The notes under the pieces: model-generated
Databases searched by the model: none
What the model was told of the DNA's origin: nothing
What the model saw: the letters and a program-made list of their open reading frames with translations, nothing else
Position numbers and translations under genes: made by a program
NCBI RefSeq assembly: GCF_009604425.1
Contig: NZ_WEGI01000021.1
Span: 1-64,000, forward strand
Source of the DNA: Nocardia aurantia
Lineage (GTDB): Bacteria > Actinomycetota > Actinomycetes > Mycobacteriales > Mycobacteriaceae
Reading direction: 5' to 3'
DNA: 64,000 nt
In this document: positions 25,867 to 34,531 of the stretch, piece by piece
Layout of the letters: the number at the start of each line of letters is the position of its first letter
Numbering within the stretch: position 1 is the first letter of the stretch

Positions 25867-28825
25867 CCGCGCCGGGTGGCAGCTGCACCAACCGGCGCAG
25901 CTCCGCCCCCGGCTCCAGGCCCAACTCGCCGAGCGCCGAATGCGCCCGCTGGAATATCGCCATCGCCGCCGCGCGGTTCCCCGCGAGATGTTCGGCCCGG
26001 ATCAGCAGCCCGTAGATCTCCTCGCTGAACGGGTTGAACTCCAGCACCCGGGCGCCGTAACCACGCACCAGTTCGACATCGCCGGCCTCCACGGCCCACC
26101 ACAGCAGCGTGGTCACGGCCTCCTCGAACAACACCGACAGATACGTCCGCCGCTCCTCCACCCAGGCCAGGTCGCTGCCCGGCAGGTAGATCCCCGGGGC
26201 CAGGTCCAGGGCGTCGCGTAGTTGCCGCATGTGCGCCTCGCCCGGCTCGGCGACCGCGCGGGCCCGCAGCACCTCGTCCTCGAATTGCCGGTCCAGGGCA
26301 ACGAGTTTCACCGATTCCGGCCAGGCCACCACGGCCGGGTTGTGCCGCTCCAGCCGCACACCGGTCAGCTCGCGCAGCCGGAACACGATCTGCCGGAAGT
26401 GGTTTCCGCCCTTGCTGCGCTCCACCTCGGGAAACAGCCGCTCCTGCAACCTCGATCGCTCCACACCGTCGGGATGCTGGGCCAGATCGGCGATCAGCTC
26501 GACCACCTTCATCCGCCGGCCGGAGGTCTCCACCCCGTCGACCACGATCAGCGGCGGTTCGTGGAAGGGCAGGAATTCGACGACCGCGGGCTGCCGGTTC
26601 GCCACCGCGATCACCGCCGGCATCGGGTCCGGCAGGTTGTCGGCCGGTTCCGCTTGCGGCGCAGCCGTTTCCGGGTCGAGCAGCCGGGTGGCGCGCAGAT
26701 GGTGACATCGCGCCAGGCACTCGGTGGTCCAGTAACCCCGGCCGCGGATGCCGGAGCGACGCAGATCGGCCAGTACCGCCGCGGCGGTGGATTCGGCCCC
26801 GAGCCGCACATGTGCCTCCGCCAGTGCGTAACTCGCCGCGGGCAGCATCAGCCGCCGCCTGGCCCGGCGCATGGATTCCACCGCGGGAGCGAGGATCACG
26901 GCGGCGTCGCCGGGCTGATCCAGGTCGAGCAGCGCGAGACCGAGTACCAGCCGGGCCCATTCGCTGATCGCCCGGCGCTCACCGCCGTTCATCTCGAGGG
27001 AGCCGTACCGCAGCGCGGTCGCCTCCTCGGGGGCGCCGGCCTGCAGCGTGGCCCAGGCGGCCAGGATCTCGTAGGTGGACTCCGCCCCGGTCCGGCGCGC
27101 CTCCAGCGCGTGTGCCCGCAGCTGCCGCCGGGCCTCGTCCGTCCGGCCCCGCGCGATATCCATCGCGGCGCGGACGAAAACGACGTGCGGCCGGTCGCGG
27201 CCGGTGGGCACGATGCGCTCGAAAGCCCGCTCCGCCAGGTCGATCCGGCCGTTCCAGGCGGCGGCCAGCGCCACATTGGGATTGTCCTCGGCGTCCGGGC
27301 CGTCCAGCGCGGCCACGATGTCGTCGCAGCGGCCCTGCCACAGCATGCCCCAGTGCACGACCTTCGCCAGATTGCCCCAGCTGGTCGCCAGTGGCGGCAG
27401 CGCGGGTTCGGTGCCGCTGGTGGCGGCCAGCATGAATCGCACCGCGTCCGCGCCGTGATCGTCGCGATGATCGCGAACGTAGTGTTCGGCCTCGACCGGC
27501 CGGCTGTGCAGGGTCCACAGCACCACGCCGACGATGCCCGGATCGGCGGCGACCACATCGTCCATCCGGCCGTCGGCCTCGAGCTGGTGGATCAGCGGGA
27601 CCGCGCGATCGAAGCCGCGGCGCGCGTGCAGCGCGCGCAGCACGCATGCCGTGAGCAGATCGCTGGTGAGCAACCGGGATTCGCCGATCGAGGCCGACCA
27701 GCGCTCCACCCGGTCGGCGACCGCACCGGGATCCCCGAGGGATCGGACGCCGTATTCCAGGGCCTCGACCGCCAGCGACGGTTCCTCGGCGGCGGCACAC
27801 CAGTCCACCACCTCGTCGAACCGGCTCGCCACCGCCAGATGGAAGGCGAACCGGCGGCGGATGTCGGCCATCCGCTGGGATCGCCTGCGCGGCACTATCT
27901 CTCGCAGGCAGCGCCGCAACAGCGGACTGTAGACCAGCGCGTCGTCCGCGGCCGCGATCATCGGCAGGCCACGGCCGCGCAGCCCGAAGAACACCGATTC
28001 GCCGTGCGCCCCGAGCAGGCCCGCGCTGTCGTGCCGGGTGACCCGGTCCAGCAGCGCGCCGGCGAGCAGCAGGTCCTGTTCGTCCAGCGGCAGCGCGTCC
28101 ACGATCTGCGATTCGACGTACGCGACGAGGACCGGCGACTGCGCCGATCCGGCCGCGCCGCCGAACCGGATCAGCAGCACCGCCCCGGCGATCCAGCCGC
28201 CGGACTGCGCCACGACGGCGTCCGCGCCGATCGGCTCGGCGGGCCGCAGCCGCTCGATCAGCGCCGCGGCGTCGTCACCGGTCAGGCGCAGCTGCTCGGC
28301 CATGACGACCTCGCACAGCCCGCGCAGGACCAGGTCCGCGGTGGCGCCGCCGAGATGGCGGGTGGTCAGGATCAGCACGTCGACCACGGCCCCGGCCCGG
28401 CGCAGGAAGTCCGCCAGCACCGCGGTCGCGGCCGGATCGCCGTCGACGGCCTCGGCGTTGTCGATCACCACCAGACCTGTGGCACAGGCGTTTTCGGGTT
28501 CCGACAGGCAACCGTCCAGGACCCGGCCGAGGTCGGCGGCGCTGAGCACGGGCGGCAGGGTCAGCCAGGTGACCGGGCCGCGGCGGCCCTCGGCGTGCAG
28601 GACGGCGGCCGTGGTCTTGCCGCAGCCGCTGCCCGCGACGATCTCCACCACCCCGGCCCGCGCGAAGGCCTCGGTAATAGCGTGCTCGACCCGGGGACGC
28701 GCGACGACGACGGTCGCGAGCGCGGGAAGTTCGCCGAGTACGGTGGCGCCCGCGTTGGCGAGCCGGATCTGATTGGCGCGCTGTCGAGTCCGTAAGGATC
28801 CCGGCGCTCGATCTTCGATGATCAT
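25829..28825 (-). CDS. giant ATPase regulator with C-terminal BTAD module
   Basis: A 998-residue regulator. The N-terminal part is a MalT/LAL-like ATPase with Walker A AGSGCGKT (64-71) and the Walker B-like GLVVIDNAEA. The middle is helical, TPR-like. Residues of about 750-840 form a winged-helix-like segment (GRRMKVVELIADLAQHPDGV, RSKGGNHFRQIVFRLREL) followed by a bacterial transcriptional activation domain to the end. In SARP proteins the DNA-binding and BTAD parts come first; here they come last. It is divergent from the TetR gene and is therefore a likely island activator. Only a weak ribosome site precedes the ATG. Its end overlaps the hydratase gene by 38 bases. Confidence 0.88.
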   Translation of the reverse strand: MIIEDRAPGSLRTRQRANQIRLANAGATVLGELPALATVVVARPRVEHAITEAFARAGVVEIVAGSGCGKTTAAVLHAEGRRGPVTWLTLPPVLSAADLGRVLDGCLSEPENACATGLVVIDNAEAVDGDPAATAVLADFLRRAGAVVDVLILTTRHLGGATADLVLRGLCEVVMAEQLRLTGDDAAALIERLRPAEPIGADAVVAQSGGWIAGAVLLIRFGGAAGSAQSPVLVAYVESQIVDALPLDEQDLLLAGALLDRVTRHDSAGLLGAHGESVFFGLRGRGLPMIAAADDALVYSPLLRRCLREIVPRRRSQRMADIRRRFAFHLAVASRFDEVVDWCAAAEEPSLAVEALEYGVRSLGDPGAVADRVERWSASIGESRLLTSDLLTACVLRALHARRGFDRAVPLIHQLEADGRMDDVVAADPGIVGVVLWTLHSRPVEAEHYVRDHRDDHGADAVRFMLAATSGTEPALPPLATSWGNLAKVVHWGMLWQGRCDDIVAALDGPDAEDNPNVALAAAWNGRIDLAERAFERIVPTGRDRPHVVFVRAAMDIARGRTDEARRQLRAHALEARRTGAESTYEILAAWATLQAGAPEEATALRYGSLEMNGGERRAISEWARLVLGLALLDLDQPGDAAVILAPAVESMRRARRRLMLPAASYALAEAHVRLGAESTAAAVLADLRRSGIRGRGYWTTECLARCHHLRATRLLDPETAAPQAEPADNLPDPMPAVIAVANRQPAVVEFLPFHEPPLIVVDGVETSGRRMKVVELIADLAQHPDGVERSRLQERLFPEVERSKGGNHFRQIVFRLRELTGVRLERHNPAVVAWPESVKLVALDRQFEDEVLRARAVAEPGEAHMRQLRDALDLAPGIYLPGSDLAWVEERRTYLSVLFEEAVTTLLWWAVEAGDVELVRGYGARVLEFNPFSEEIYGLLIRAEHLAGNRAAAMAIFQRAHSALGELGLEPGAELRRLVQLPPGAVNARATRGPASR

Positions 28826-28876
28826 CGTCGCTGGTGGTACCTATCGTGTGGCCTGCATCACCGTCAGACTACACTC

Positions 28877-28896
28877 TGATAGACAGATGTCTATCA
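28877..28896. promoter_or_regulatory. TetR-type operator between divergent regulator genes
   Basis: TGATAGACA-GA-TGTCTATCA is a 20-base site with two perfect nine-base arms. It ends 11 bases before the TetR start codon and 51 bases in front of the giant regulator on the other strand, immediately after a TACACT that could be a -10 box. Length, symmetry and location fit autoregulation by the TetR protein and probable control of the divergent regulator. Confidence 0.7.
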
Positions 28897-28907
28897 ATCG
28901 AGGAGAA

Positions 28908-29531
28908 ATGACGGATTCGGCTCAGGAGTCCCGGCGCAACGCCCTGTCGGCGACCGACGACGCGCGGGCCGCCCGCACCCGCCGGCGGCTGTCCGACGCG
29001 CTGCACGACGAGATCGCCGAGAGCGGTGCGCGCAATGTGTCCGTCGCGACGATCACCCGCCGGGCCGGGGTGGCGCGCAGCACCTTCTACACCCATTTCG
29101 CCACCGTCGACGCGCTGGCGCTGTTCGCGGTCGAGGAGCTGTTCGAGCAACTCGGCTCGGTCGACGTGGTGCGGCGCAGCACCTCCGGGCCGGACCGGGA
29201 GCAGATCACCCGCACCGGCCTCACCGATGTGCTCGAAGGGTTGCTGGCCAATCGCAACCTGCTGTTGCTCGCCCGGGACGGCGCCGGTGGCGCGGAACTG
29301 CGCGAGCGTTTCGTCGGCGAGATGGCCCGCAACATCGTGCCGACGATCGCGATCGAACGGCCGGACGCCACCCCCGAATTCCTCGATTTCGCCAGCCAGT
29401 TCCTGGCCGCCGGCACGCTGCGCGTCATGTTCGAATGGCTGTCCGGACAGCAGCGGACCAGCCGGGCGGAACTGGTGGAACTGATCCTCGGCATGCTGCC
29501 CGCCTACCTGACCGGCCGCGGCGCGGGCTGA
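28908..29531 (+). CDS. TetR family transcriptional regulator
   Basis: A 207-residue TetR-type repressor. After a charged N-terminus, residues of about 25-70 make the helix-turn-helix: RTRRRLSDALHDEIAESGARNVSVATITRRAGVARSTFYTHFATVDAL. The remaining helical ligand-binding domain is not diagnostic. The ATG follows GAGGAGAA, an excellent ribosome site; an in-frame ATG seven codons upstream lies inside the operator palindrome and is unlikely. Its gene end is separated by eight bases from the convergent flavin reductase. A CoA ester or pathway intermediate would be the expected inducer. Confidence 0.92.
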   Translation: MTDSAQESRRNALSATDDARAARTRRRLSDALHDEIAESGARNVSVATITRRAGVARSTFYTHFATVDALALFAVEELFEQLGSVDVVRRSTSGPDREQITRTGLTDVLEGLLANRNLLLLARDGAGGAELRERFVGEMARNIVPTIAIERPDATPEFLDFASQFLAAGTLRVMFEWLSGQQRTSRAELVELILGMLPAYLTGRGAG

Positions 29532-29539
29532 CCGCCGGC

Positions 29540-30040
29540 TCAGCCGATCGACAGCGGCCGGAACCGGCTGCCGTGGAACACCAGCGGCTCGATCCCGGCG
29601 TCCGCCACGGCTCCGGCGATCCGGAACACGACGATCGTGTGGTCGCCCGCCGTCACCTCGTCGTGCACGACGCAGTCCAGCCACGCGGCCGCGCCGTGCA
29701 CGAACACCGCGCCGTCCGCGGTCGCGTCCCAGCCGATTCCGGCGAAGCGGTCACCGTGCTTGCGGGACAACGCGATACACGCGTCACCGTGCCCCTCGGC
29801 GAGAATGCTGACCCCGATCCGATCGCGGGCGCGCAGCCGCGGCCAGGTACTGGACACGTCCTGCACGCAGGCCGAGACCAGCGGCGGGGCCAGCGACACC
29901 GAGGTGAACGAACTCACCGCCATGCCGATCGGCACGCCGTCGCCGCCGAGGGCGCACAACGCGGCGACCCCGCTGGGAAAACACCCGTAGGCGCGGCGCA
30001 GCTCGGCCGGATCCGTGACCGGCGGCGGGGTTGTCAACAT
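29540..30040 (-). CDS. flavin reductase, HsaB/HpaC-like
   Basis: A 166-residue NAD(P)H:flavin oxidoreductase of the split-barrel FMN-binding class. Family features are LRRAYGCFPSGVAALCAL, the flavin-binding AVSSFTSVSLAPPLVSACV, and ALSRKHGDRFAGIGW followed by a final GDHTIVVFRIA. It should supply free reduced flavin to a two-component monooxygenase, most likely the HsaA-like protein at 18368-19552. The ATG is preceded by AGAGGAG. It is divergent from the P450 gene; the 216 bases between contain the shared CGTTAC/GTAACG sites. Confidence 0.9.
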   Translation of the reverse strand: MLTTPPPVTDPAELRRAYGCFPSGVAALCALGGDGVPIGMAVSSFTSVSLAPPLVSACVQDVSSTWPRLRARDRIGVSILAEGHGDACIALSRKHGDRFAGIGWDATADGAVFVHGAAAWLDCVVHDEVTAGDHTIVVFRIAGAVADAGIEPLVFHGSRFRPLSIG

Positions 30041-30093
30041 CGGAACTCCTCTGGAAGGTCGCGCGATTCGGCGCGCTCATGCTCGCGCGGCCG

Positions 30094-30137
30094 CGTTACC
30101 GGCCGCGTTGCCGCTCGTTGTAACGGAAGTGATAACG
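30094..30137. promoter_or_regulatory. CGTTAC...GTAACGGA sites in P450/flavin reductase promoter region
   Basis: CGTTACC at 30094 and GTAACGGA at 30120 form an inverted pair with centres 26 bases apart, and a further GATAACGG follows at 30131. The same half-site words occur at 22561-22614. The region lies between the divergent flavin reductase and P450 genes, about 120 bases upstream of the P450. A common operator for this gene set is suggested, not proven. Confidence 0.35.
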
Positions 30138-30256
30138 GTCACGTGCCAGGCTGCAGATCCGACGACATCCGGTGACAGTGCCTCCGGGCCCCACGGCCGG
30201 TGTCCTCCCCTTCCTGCCGCCTCGGCGACCGACGCCGTCCTGTCCAAGGAGCCCGG

Positions 30257-31444
30257 ATGAAACCTGAGCTCATCGAGCATTTCGTAGCCCACTTCGACCA
30301 CCACGACGCCCGGCTGGGCGCCGACCCGCTGGAGGTCTCCCGGGAGATGCGGGAACGCTGCCCGGTGACCCACACCGATGCCCACGGCGGCTTCTGGGTG
30401 GTCTCCGATTACGACGACGCCCGCCGGATCCTCCAGGATCCAGCGACGTTCACGAACTCCAAGTCCGTGCGCGTCCCGGCCGGACCGGAAACCCGGCCGC
30501 TGCCCCCGCTCGAGTACGACCCGCCCGAGCATATGAAGTACCGCAACATCATCTCGAAGGCGTTCTCGCCGAAGAACATCGCGGCCCTGGAGCCGGCCAT
30601 CCGGGCGCTGACCGTGCAGCTGATCGAGCAGTTCCGGGCGAAGGGCTCCTGCGAACTGGTCGCCGACCTCGCCGCCCCGCTGCCCACCACGATCTTCACC
30701 GAGCTGATGGGCCTGCCGAACGCCGACGCCGAGAAGTTCCACTACTGGGCGACCATGATCAACCATCAGGCCCACGAGGGCGAGGGCGCGATCTCCGCCG
30801 GCGAGGCCACCGCGCAGACAATGGACTACCTGCGGGTCATCCTGGACGAGCGCCGCGCCGACCCGCGCGACGACATCGCCACCGCGCTGGTGCAGGGCGA
30901 GATCGACGGTGCGCCGATCACCGACGACGACCTGAACCACATGGCGCTGCTGCTGTTCCTCGGCGGCCTGGACACCGTCACCTCGGCGATGTCGTTCATG
31001 TTCGCCAATCTGGCGCAGCGGCCGGACCTGCGGCAGCAGATCCTCGACAATCCGGAGATCATCCCGGCCGCGGTCGAGGAGTTCCTGCGGTTCGATCCGG
31101 TCATCATGATCGGCCGGGCGGTCGGCGCCGACACCGAGATCGGCGGCTGCCCGGTCCGGGCCGACGAGCGGGTGCTGATCAACCCGATCGCCGTGAACCG
31201 GGATCCCAGCCAGTTCGAGGATCCCGACGTGCTCGACTTCTCCCGGGATGCCAACCGGCACTTGACCTTCGGCATCGGCCCGCACCGCTGCGTGGGCTCG
31301 CACCTGGCCCGGCTGGAGCTGAAGATCGTGCTGGAGGAGTTCCACGCGCGGATCCCGAATTACCGTGTGGCCGAAGGACATACGCTGCACCGCCACATGA
31401 ACCAGGTCAACGGGCTGGACGCGCTGCCGCTGGTCTGGGACTGA
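30257..31444 (+). CDS. cytochrome P450
   Basis: A 395-residue soluble bacterial cytochrome P450. The haem loop FGIGPHRCVGSHLARLEL has the axial Cys at residue 345; the I-helix oxygen-activating segment is LLLFLGGLDTVTSAMSF, and the ExxR motif lies in VEEFLRFDP. There is no membrane anchor. The start has CAAGGAG upstream. It likely uses the 3Fe-4S ferredoxin of the neighbouring operon. As the first gene of an operon followed by an aldehyde dehydrogenase, it may hydroxylate a terminal or ring carbon that is then oxidised stepwise to an acid. The P450 subfamily cannot be named from inspection. Confidence 0.94.
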   Translation: MKPELIEHFVAHFDHHDARLGADPLEVSREMRERCPVTHTDAHGGFWVVSDYDDARRILQDPATFTNSKSVRVPAGPETRPLPPLEYDPPEHMKYRNIISKAFSPKNIAALEPAIRALTVQLIEQFRAKGSCELVADLAAPLPTTIFTELMGLPNADAEKFHYWATMINHQAHEGEGAISAGEATAQTMDYLRVILDERRADPRDDIATALVQGEIDGAPITDDDLNHMALLLFLGGLDTVTSAMSFMFANLAQRPDLRQQILDNPEIIPAAVEEFLRFDPVIMIGRAVGADTEIGGCPVRADERVLINPIAVNRDPSQFEDPDVLDFSRDANRHLTFGIGPHRCVGSHLARLELKIVLEEFHARIPNYRVAEGHTLHRHMNQVNGLDALPLVWD

Positions 31445-31471
31445 CCGCCCCTCCCGCTCACGAAGGAAGTC

Positions 31472-32935
31472 ATGTTCGATTCGACCAGCTACGACGGTCT
31501 CTTCGTCGACGGTGACTGGGTCGCCACCCGCGCCGGCCGCACCACCACGGTGACGAATCCGGCCACCGCGACCGTGATCGGCACTGTGCCCGAGGGCGAT
31601 CCGGCCGATCTGGACGCCGCGGTCGCCGCCGCCCGGCGCGCCTACGACGAGGGGCCGTGGCCACGGCTGAGTTCCCGGGAGCGGGCCACCCTGTTGCATC
31701 GGTTCGTCGACGTGCTCGACGCGCACCGGCGCGAACTCGCGGCGGTGATCACCGCCGAATCCGGTGCGCTGCCCGCGCTCGTCGAGGGCACGCACTTCGG
31801 CATCGGTTTCGGCCGGTTCCGGCACGCGGTGGATCTCGCTGCCACCCAACTGGATTCGGTGACGCCGCTGCGGACCGGACCGGGATCGGTGCTCGGCGCC
31901 ACCGCGCTGGTGTACCGGCCGCGCGGCGTGGTCGGCCTGATCACCCCCTTCAACTTCCCGCTCTACCTGAACCTGTGCAAACTCGGTCCGGCACTGGCCA
32001 TGGGAAATACGGTGGTGCTCAAGCCTTCTCCGCTGACCCCGCTGGAGGGGCTGGTGCTCGGCGCGGCGGCCGCCGAGGCCGGGCTGCCGCCGGGGGCGGT
32101 CAACGTGGTCACCGGCGGCGTCGCGGTCGGCGAGGCGCTGGTGGCCGATCCGCGGGTGGACATGATCAGTTTCACGGGCTCCAGCCGGACCGGTAGCGAC
32201 ATCATGGGGCTGGCGGCCCGTTCGCTCAAGCCGGTGGTGCTGGAACTCGGCGGGAAATCCGCCCTGGTGGTGCGCGAGGACGCGGCGGTGGCCGACGCCG
32301 CGGACCTCGCGTACCACAGTTTCACCCTGCACGCGGGCCAGGGCTGTGTGCTGCTCACCCGGCACGTGGTGCACCGGCGGCTGGTCGGCGACTTCCTCGA
32401 CGCGCTCGCCGAGCGGGCCGCGCGCACGGTGGTCGGCGATCCCGCCGACGCCACGACGACCATGGGACCGTTGATCTCCGCGGCGCAGCGCGACCGGGTC
32501 GCCGAATACGTCGCGATCGGCGCGGCCGAGGGCGGCGAGATCGTGATCGGCGGCAAACCCGTCGAGCGGCCCGGATACTTCCACGCGCCCACCGTGATCC
32601 GCGGCGTCTCGCCGAAAGCGCGAGTGGCGCAGGAGGAGATCTTCGGCCCGGTCGCGGTCGTGCTGCCCTTCGACACCGACGACGAGGCCGTCGCCATCGC
32701 CAACGACTCCCGTTTCGGCCTGTCCGGCGGCGTCGTCGGCGCCGACGCCGGGAAGGCGTGGGAGATCGCCCGGCGGCTGAACACCGGATCGGTCCGGATC
32801 AACGGCGGCGGAACCGCTCTCGACGCCGACGCGCCGATCACCGGCTGGGGAGCCTCCGGCATCGGCGCCGAGCACGGCCTGCCCGGCCTGCTCGAATTCG
32901 GCCGGCCCCAGTCCATCGCCTTCCGGGTGCGCTGA
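31472..32935 (+). CDS. aldehyde dehydrogenase
   Basis: A 487-residue NAD(P)-dependent aldehyde dehydrogenase. Catalytic Glu258 sits in VVLELGGKS and nucleophilic Cys292 in HAGQGCVLLTR; PFNFPLYLNL and the C-terminal INGGG complete the fold signature. It begins 27 bases after the P450, with GAAGGAAG before its ATG, so the two are likely one transcript. It would turn an aldehyde derived from the P450/alcohol dehydrogenase steps into the acid used by the CoA ligases. The 150 bases after it hold a GC hairpin and may end this operon. Confidence 0.93.
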   Translation: MFDSTSYDGLFVDGDWVATRAGRTTTVTNPATATVIGTVPEGDPADLDAAVAAARRAYDEGPWPRLSSRERATLLHRFVDVLDAHRRELAAVITAESGALPALVEGTHFGIGFGRFRHAVDLAATQLDSVTPLRTGPGSVLGATALVYRPRGVVGLITPFNFPLYLNLCKLGPALAMGNTVVLKPSPLTPLEGLVLGAAAAEAGLPPGAVNVVTGGVAVGEALVADPRVDMISFTGSSRTGSDIMGLAARSLKPVVLELGGKSALVVREDAAVADAADLAYHSFTLHAGQGCVLLTRHVVHRRLVGDFLDALAERAARTVVGDPADATTTMGPLISAAQRDRVAEYVAIGAAEGGEIVIGGKPVERPGYFHAPTVIRGVSPKARVAQEEIFGPVAVVLPFDTDDEAVAIANDSRFGLSGGVVGADAGKAWEIARRLNTGSVRINGGGTALDADAPITGWGASGIGAEHGLPGLLEFGRPQSIAFRVR

Positions 32936-32978
32936 TCGTGCGCGAAAACACCCGGCCGTCCGCGACATCCGGCGCCCG

Positions 32979-32998
32979 CCGCCCGAATTCGCGGGCGG
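32979..32998. terminator. GC hairpin after P450-aldehyde dehydrogenase genes
   Basis: CCGCCCG-AATTCG-CGGGCGG forms a seven-base-pair stem with a six-base loop, 44 bases beyond the aldehyde dehydrogenase stop. No T-run follows, so it may be a weak or factor-assisted terminator. It separates the P450 transcript from the next three-gene operon. Confidence 0.4.
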
Positions 32999-33049
32999 CT
33001 CGGCGCTGGTCCCTATCGAACATCGAATCCCGTCCTCCCCGTGCCCGAT

Positions 33050-33069
33050 TCGGAGCATCGACGCTCCGA
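33050..33069. promoter_or_regulatory. inverted repeat just upstream of second aldehyde dehydrogenase
   Basis: TCGGAGC-ATCGAC-GCTCCGA is a 20-base inverted repeat ending 16 bases before the ATG at 33086. It may be an operator or a leader hairpin affecting translation, since the gene lacks a strong ribosome site. A regulator cannot be named. Confidence 0.4.
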
Positions 33070-33085
33070 GAAAGTGTGTGCTCCG

Positions 33086-34531
33086 ATGCCCGAGCCGACC
33101 TACGTACGTGACGACTTCTTCATCGACGGTCGCTGGGCGGCGCCGTCGACCGGCGCCCGGATCGAGGTGATCTCCCCCTCGACCGAGCAGGTGATCGGGT
33201 CGGTGCCCGAGGCCGGCCCGGCCGACATCGACGCCGCCGTGGCCGCCGCGCGCCGCGCCTTCGACCACTCGGACTGGCCCTGGCTGACCCTCGCCGAACG
33301 CGCCGCGAAGCTGCGCGCGCTCGCCGACGCCCTGTCCGACCGTGTCGACGCGCTCGCCACCACGATCACCGGCGAGATGGGCTCGGTCATCTCCTACACC
33401 CGCACCGGCCAGGCGCCGGCGCCGATCATGATGCTGCGGTACTACGCCGATCTGGCGGACTCCGTCGCGCTGCGCGAATCCCGCACCGGCCTGATGGGCG
33501 ACTGGACCATCCACAAGCAGCCGGTCGGGGTCGTCGGCGCGATCGTGCCGTGGAACGGGCCGATCTTCCTCGCCATGTACAAGCTGGCGCCGGCGCTGCT
33601 GGCCGGCTGCACCGTCGTGCTCAAGCCGGCCCCGGAATCACCGCTGTCCGCGTATCTGCTCGCCGAATCCCTTGCGGCGGCGGATATTCCGCCGGGCGTC
33701 GTCAACATCGTGCCCGGCGGCCGCGAGACCGGCCGCTACCTGGTACGGCATCCGGGCGTGGACAAGATCGCCTTCACCGGCAGCACCGCCGCCGGCCGCG
33801 CGATCATGGCCGACGCCGCCACCGACCTGAAACGCCTGAGCCTCGAACTCGGCGGCAAGTCCGCGGCCATCCTGCTCGACGACGTCGACCTCGACGCGGC
33901 CCTGCCCGGCATCGTGTTCGGGGTGTGCCAGAACAACGGCCAGATCTGTGTCTCCAATTCGCGGCTGCTGGTCCCCCGCAGCCGCGAGAAGGAGATCGTG
34001 GAGGCGGTCTCGGCGGCCATGTCCGGCCAGATCGTCGGTGACCCCTTCGACGAGAAATCGGAGATCGGGCCCCTGGTCGCCGAACGACAGCGCGACCGGG
34101 TGCTCGGCTTCGTCGAGGGCGCCCGCGCGGACGGCGCCACGGTCACCGTCGGCGGCGGCCGGCCCGACGGCCTCGATCGGGGCTGGTACGTGCAGCCGAC
34201 CGTGGTCGCGGGAGTGCGGCGTGACCAGGCCATCGCCCGCGACGAGGTGTTCGGCCCGGTGCTGTCGGTGCTCGCCTACGACGGCGACGACGAGGCGATC
34301 GACATCGCCAACGACACCGTCTACGGACTCGGTTCGGCGGTGTTCACCCCCGACCTGGACCGGGCCGAGAGGATGGCGTTGCGGGTGCGCGCCGGCACCG
34401 TCAACATCAACACCCACATCACCGACTTCCACCTGCCGTTCGGCGGCTGGCGCCAATCCGGATTCGGCCACGAGGGCGGCCCCGAGGCGGTCGAGAGTTA
34501 CCTGCAGGCCAAGGTCGTGGGGCCGTACTGA
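33086..34531 (+). CDS. aldehyde dehydrogenase
   Basis: A 481-residue aldehyde dehydrogenase with catalytic Glu254 (LSLELGGKS) and Cys288 (NNGQICVS), the PWNGP cofactor segment and the ending FGGWRQSGFGHEGG. It differs from the dehydrogenase at 31472 and is nearer the betaine-aldehyde/aromatic-aldehyde type. The ATG at 33086 gives the standard N-terminus; a GTG fifteen codons upstream lies within an inverted repeat. Its stop overlaps the next gene by one base (TGATG), beginning a three-gene operon with two alcohol-oxidising enzymes. Confidence 0.93.
   Translation: MPEPTYVRDDFFIDGRWAAPSTGARIEVISPSTEQVIGSVPEAGPADIDAAVAAARRAFDHSDWPWLTLAERAAKLRALADALSDRVDALATTITGEMGSVISYTRTGQAPAPIMMLRYYADLADSVALRESRTGLMGDWTIHKQPVGVVGAIVPWNGPIFLAMYKLAPALLAGCTVVLKPAPESPLSAYLLAESLAAADIPPGVVNIVPGGRETGRYLVRHPGVDKIAFTGSTAAGRAIMADAATDLKRLSLELGGKSAAILLDDVDLDAALPGIVFGVCQNNGQICVSNSRLLVPRSREKEIVEAVSAAMSGQIVGDPFDEKSEIGPLVAERQRDRVLGFVEGARADGATVTVGGGRPDGLDRGWYVQPTVVAGVRRDQAIARDEVFGPVLSVLAYDGDDEAIDIANDTVYGLGSAVFTPDLDRAERMALRVRAGTVNINTHITDFHLPFGGWRQSGFGHEGGPEAVESYLQAKVVGPY

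Noticed and set aside
32936..33085. A short coding frame running from 32758 into this gap after the first aldehyde dehydrogenase
   Set aside because: No ribosome site, no family resemblance, and the gap contains hairpins that fit a terminator and leader region.
33041..33086. Upstream GTG start for the second aldehyde dehydrogenase
   Set aside because: It would put a coding segment in the inverted repeat and add 15 residues not seen in the family; the ATG gives the standard N-terminus.
30077..33514. A 1145-codon minus-strand frame opposite the P450 and aldehyde dehydrogenase genes
   Set aside because: Antisense shadow with repetitive Gly/Arg/His/Asp composition; the plus-strand genes have clear catalytic motifs.
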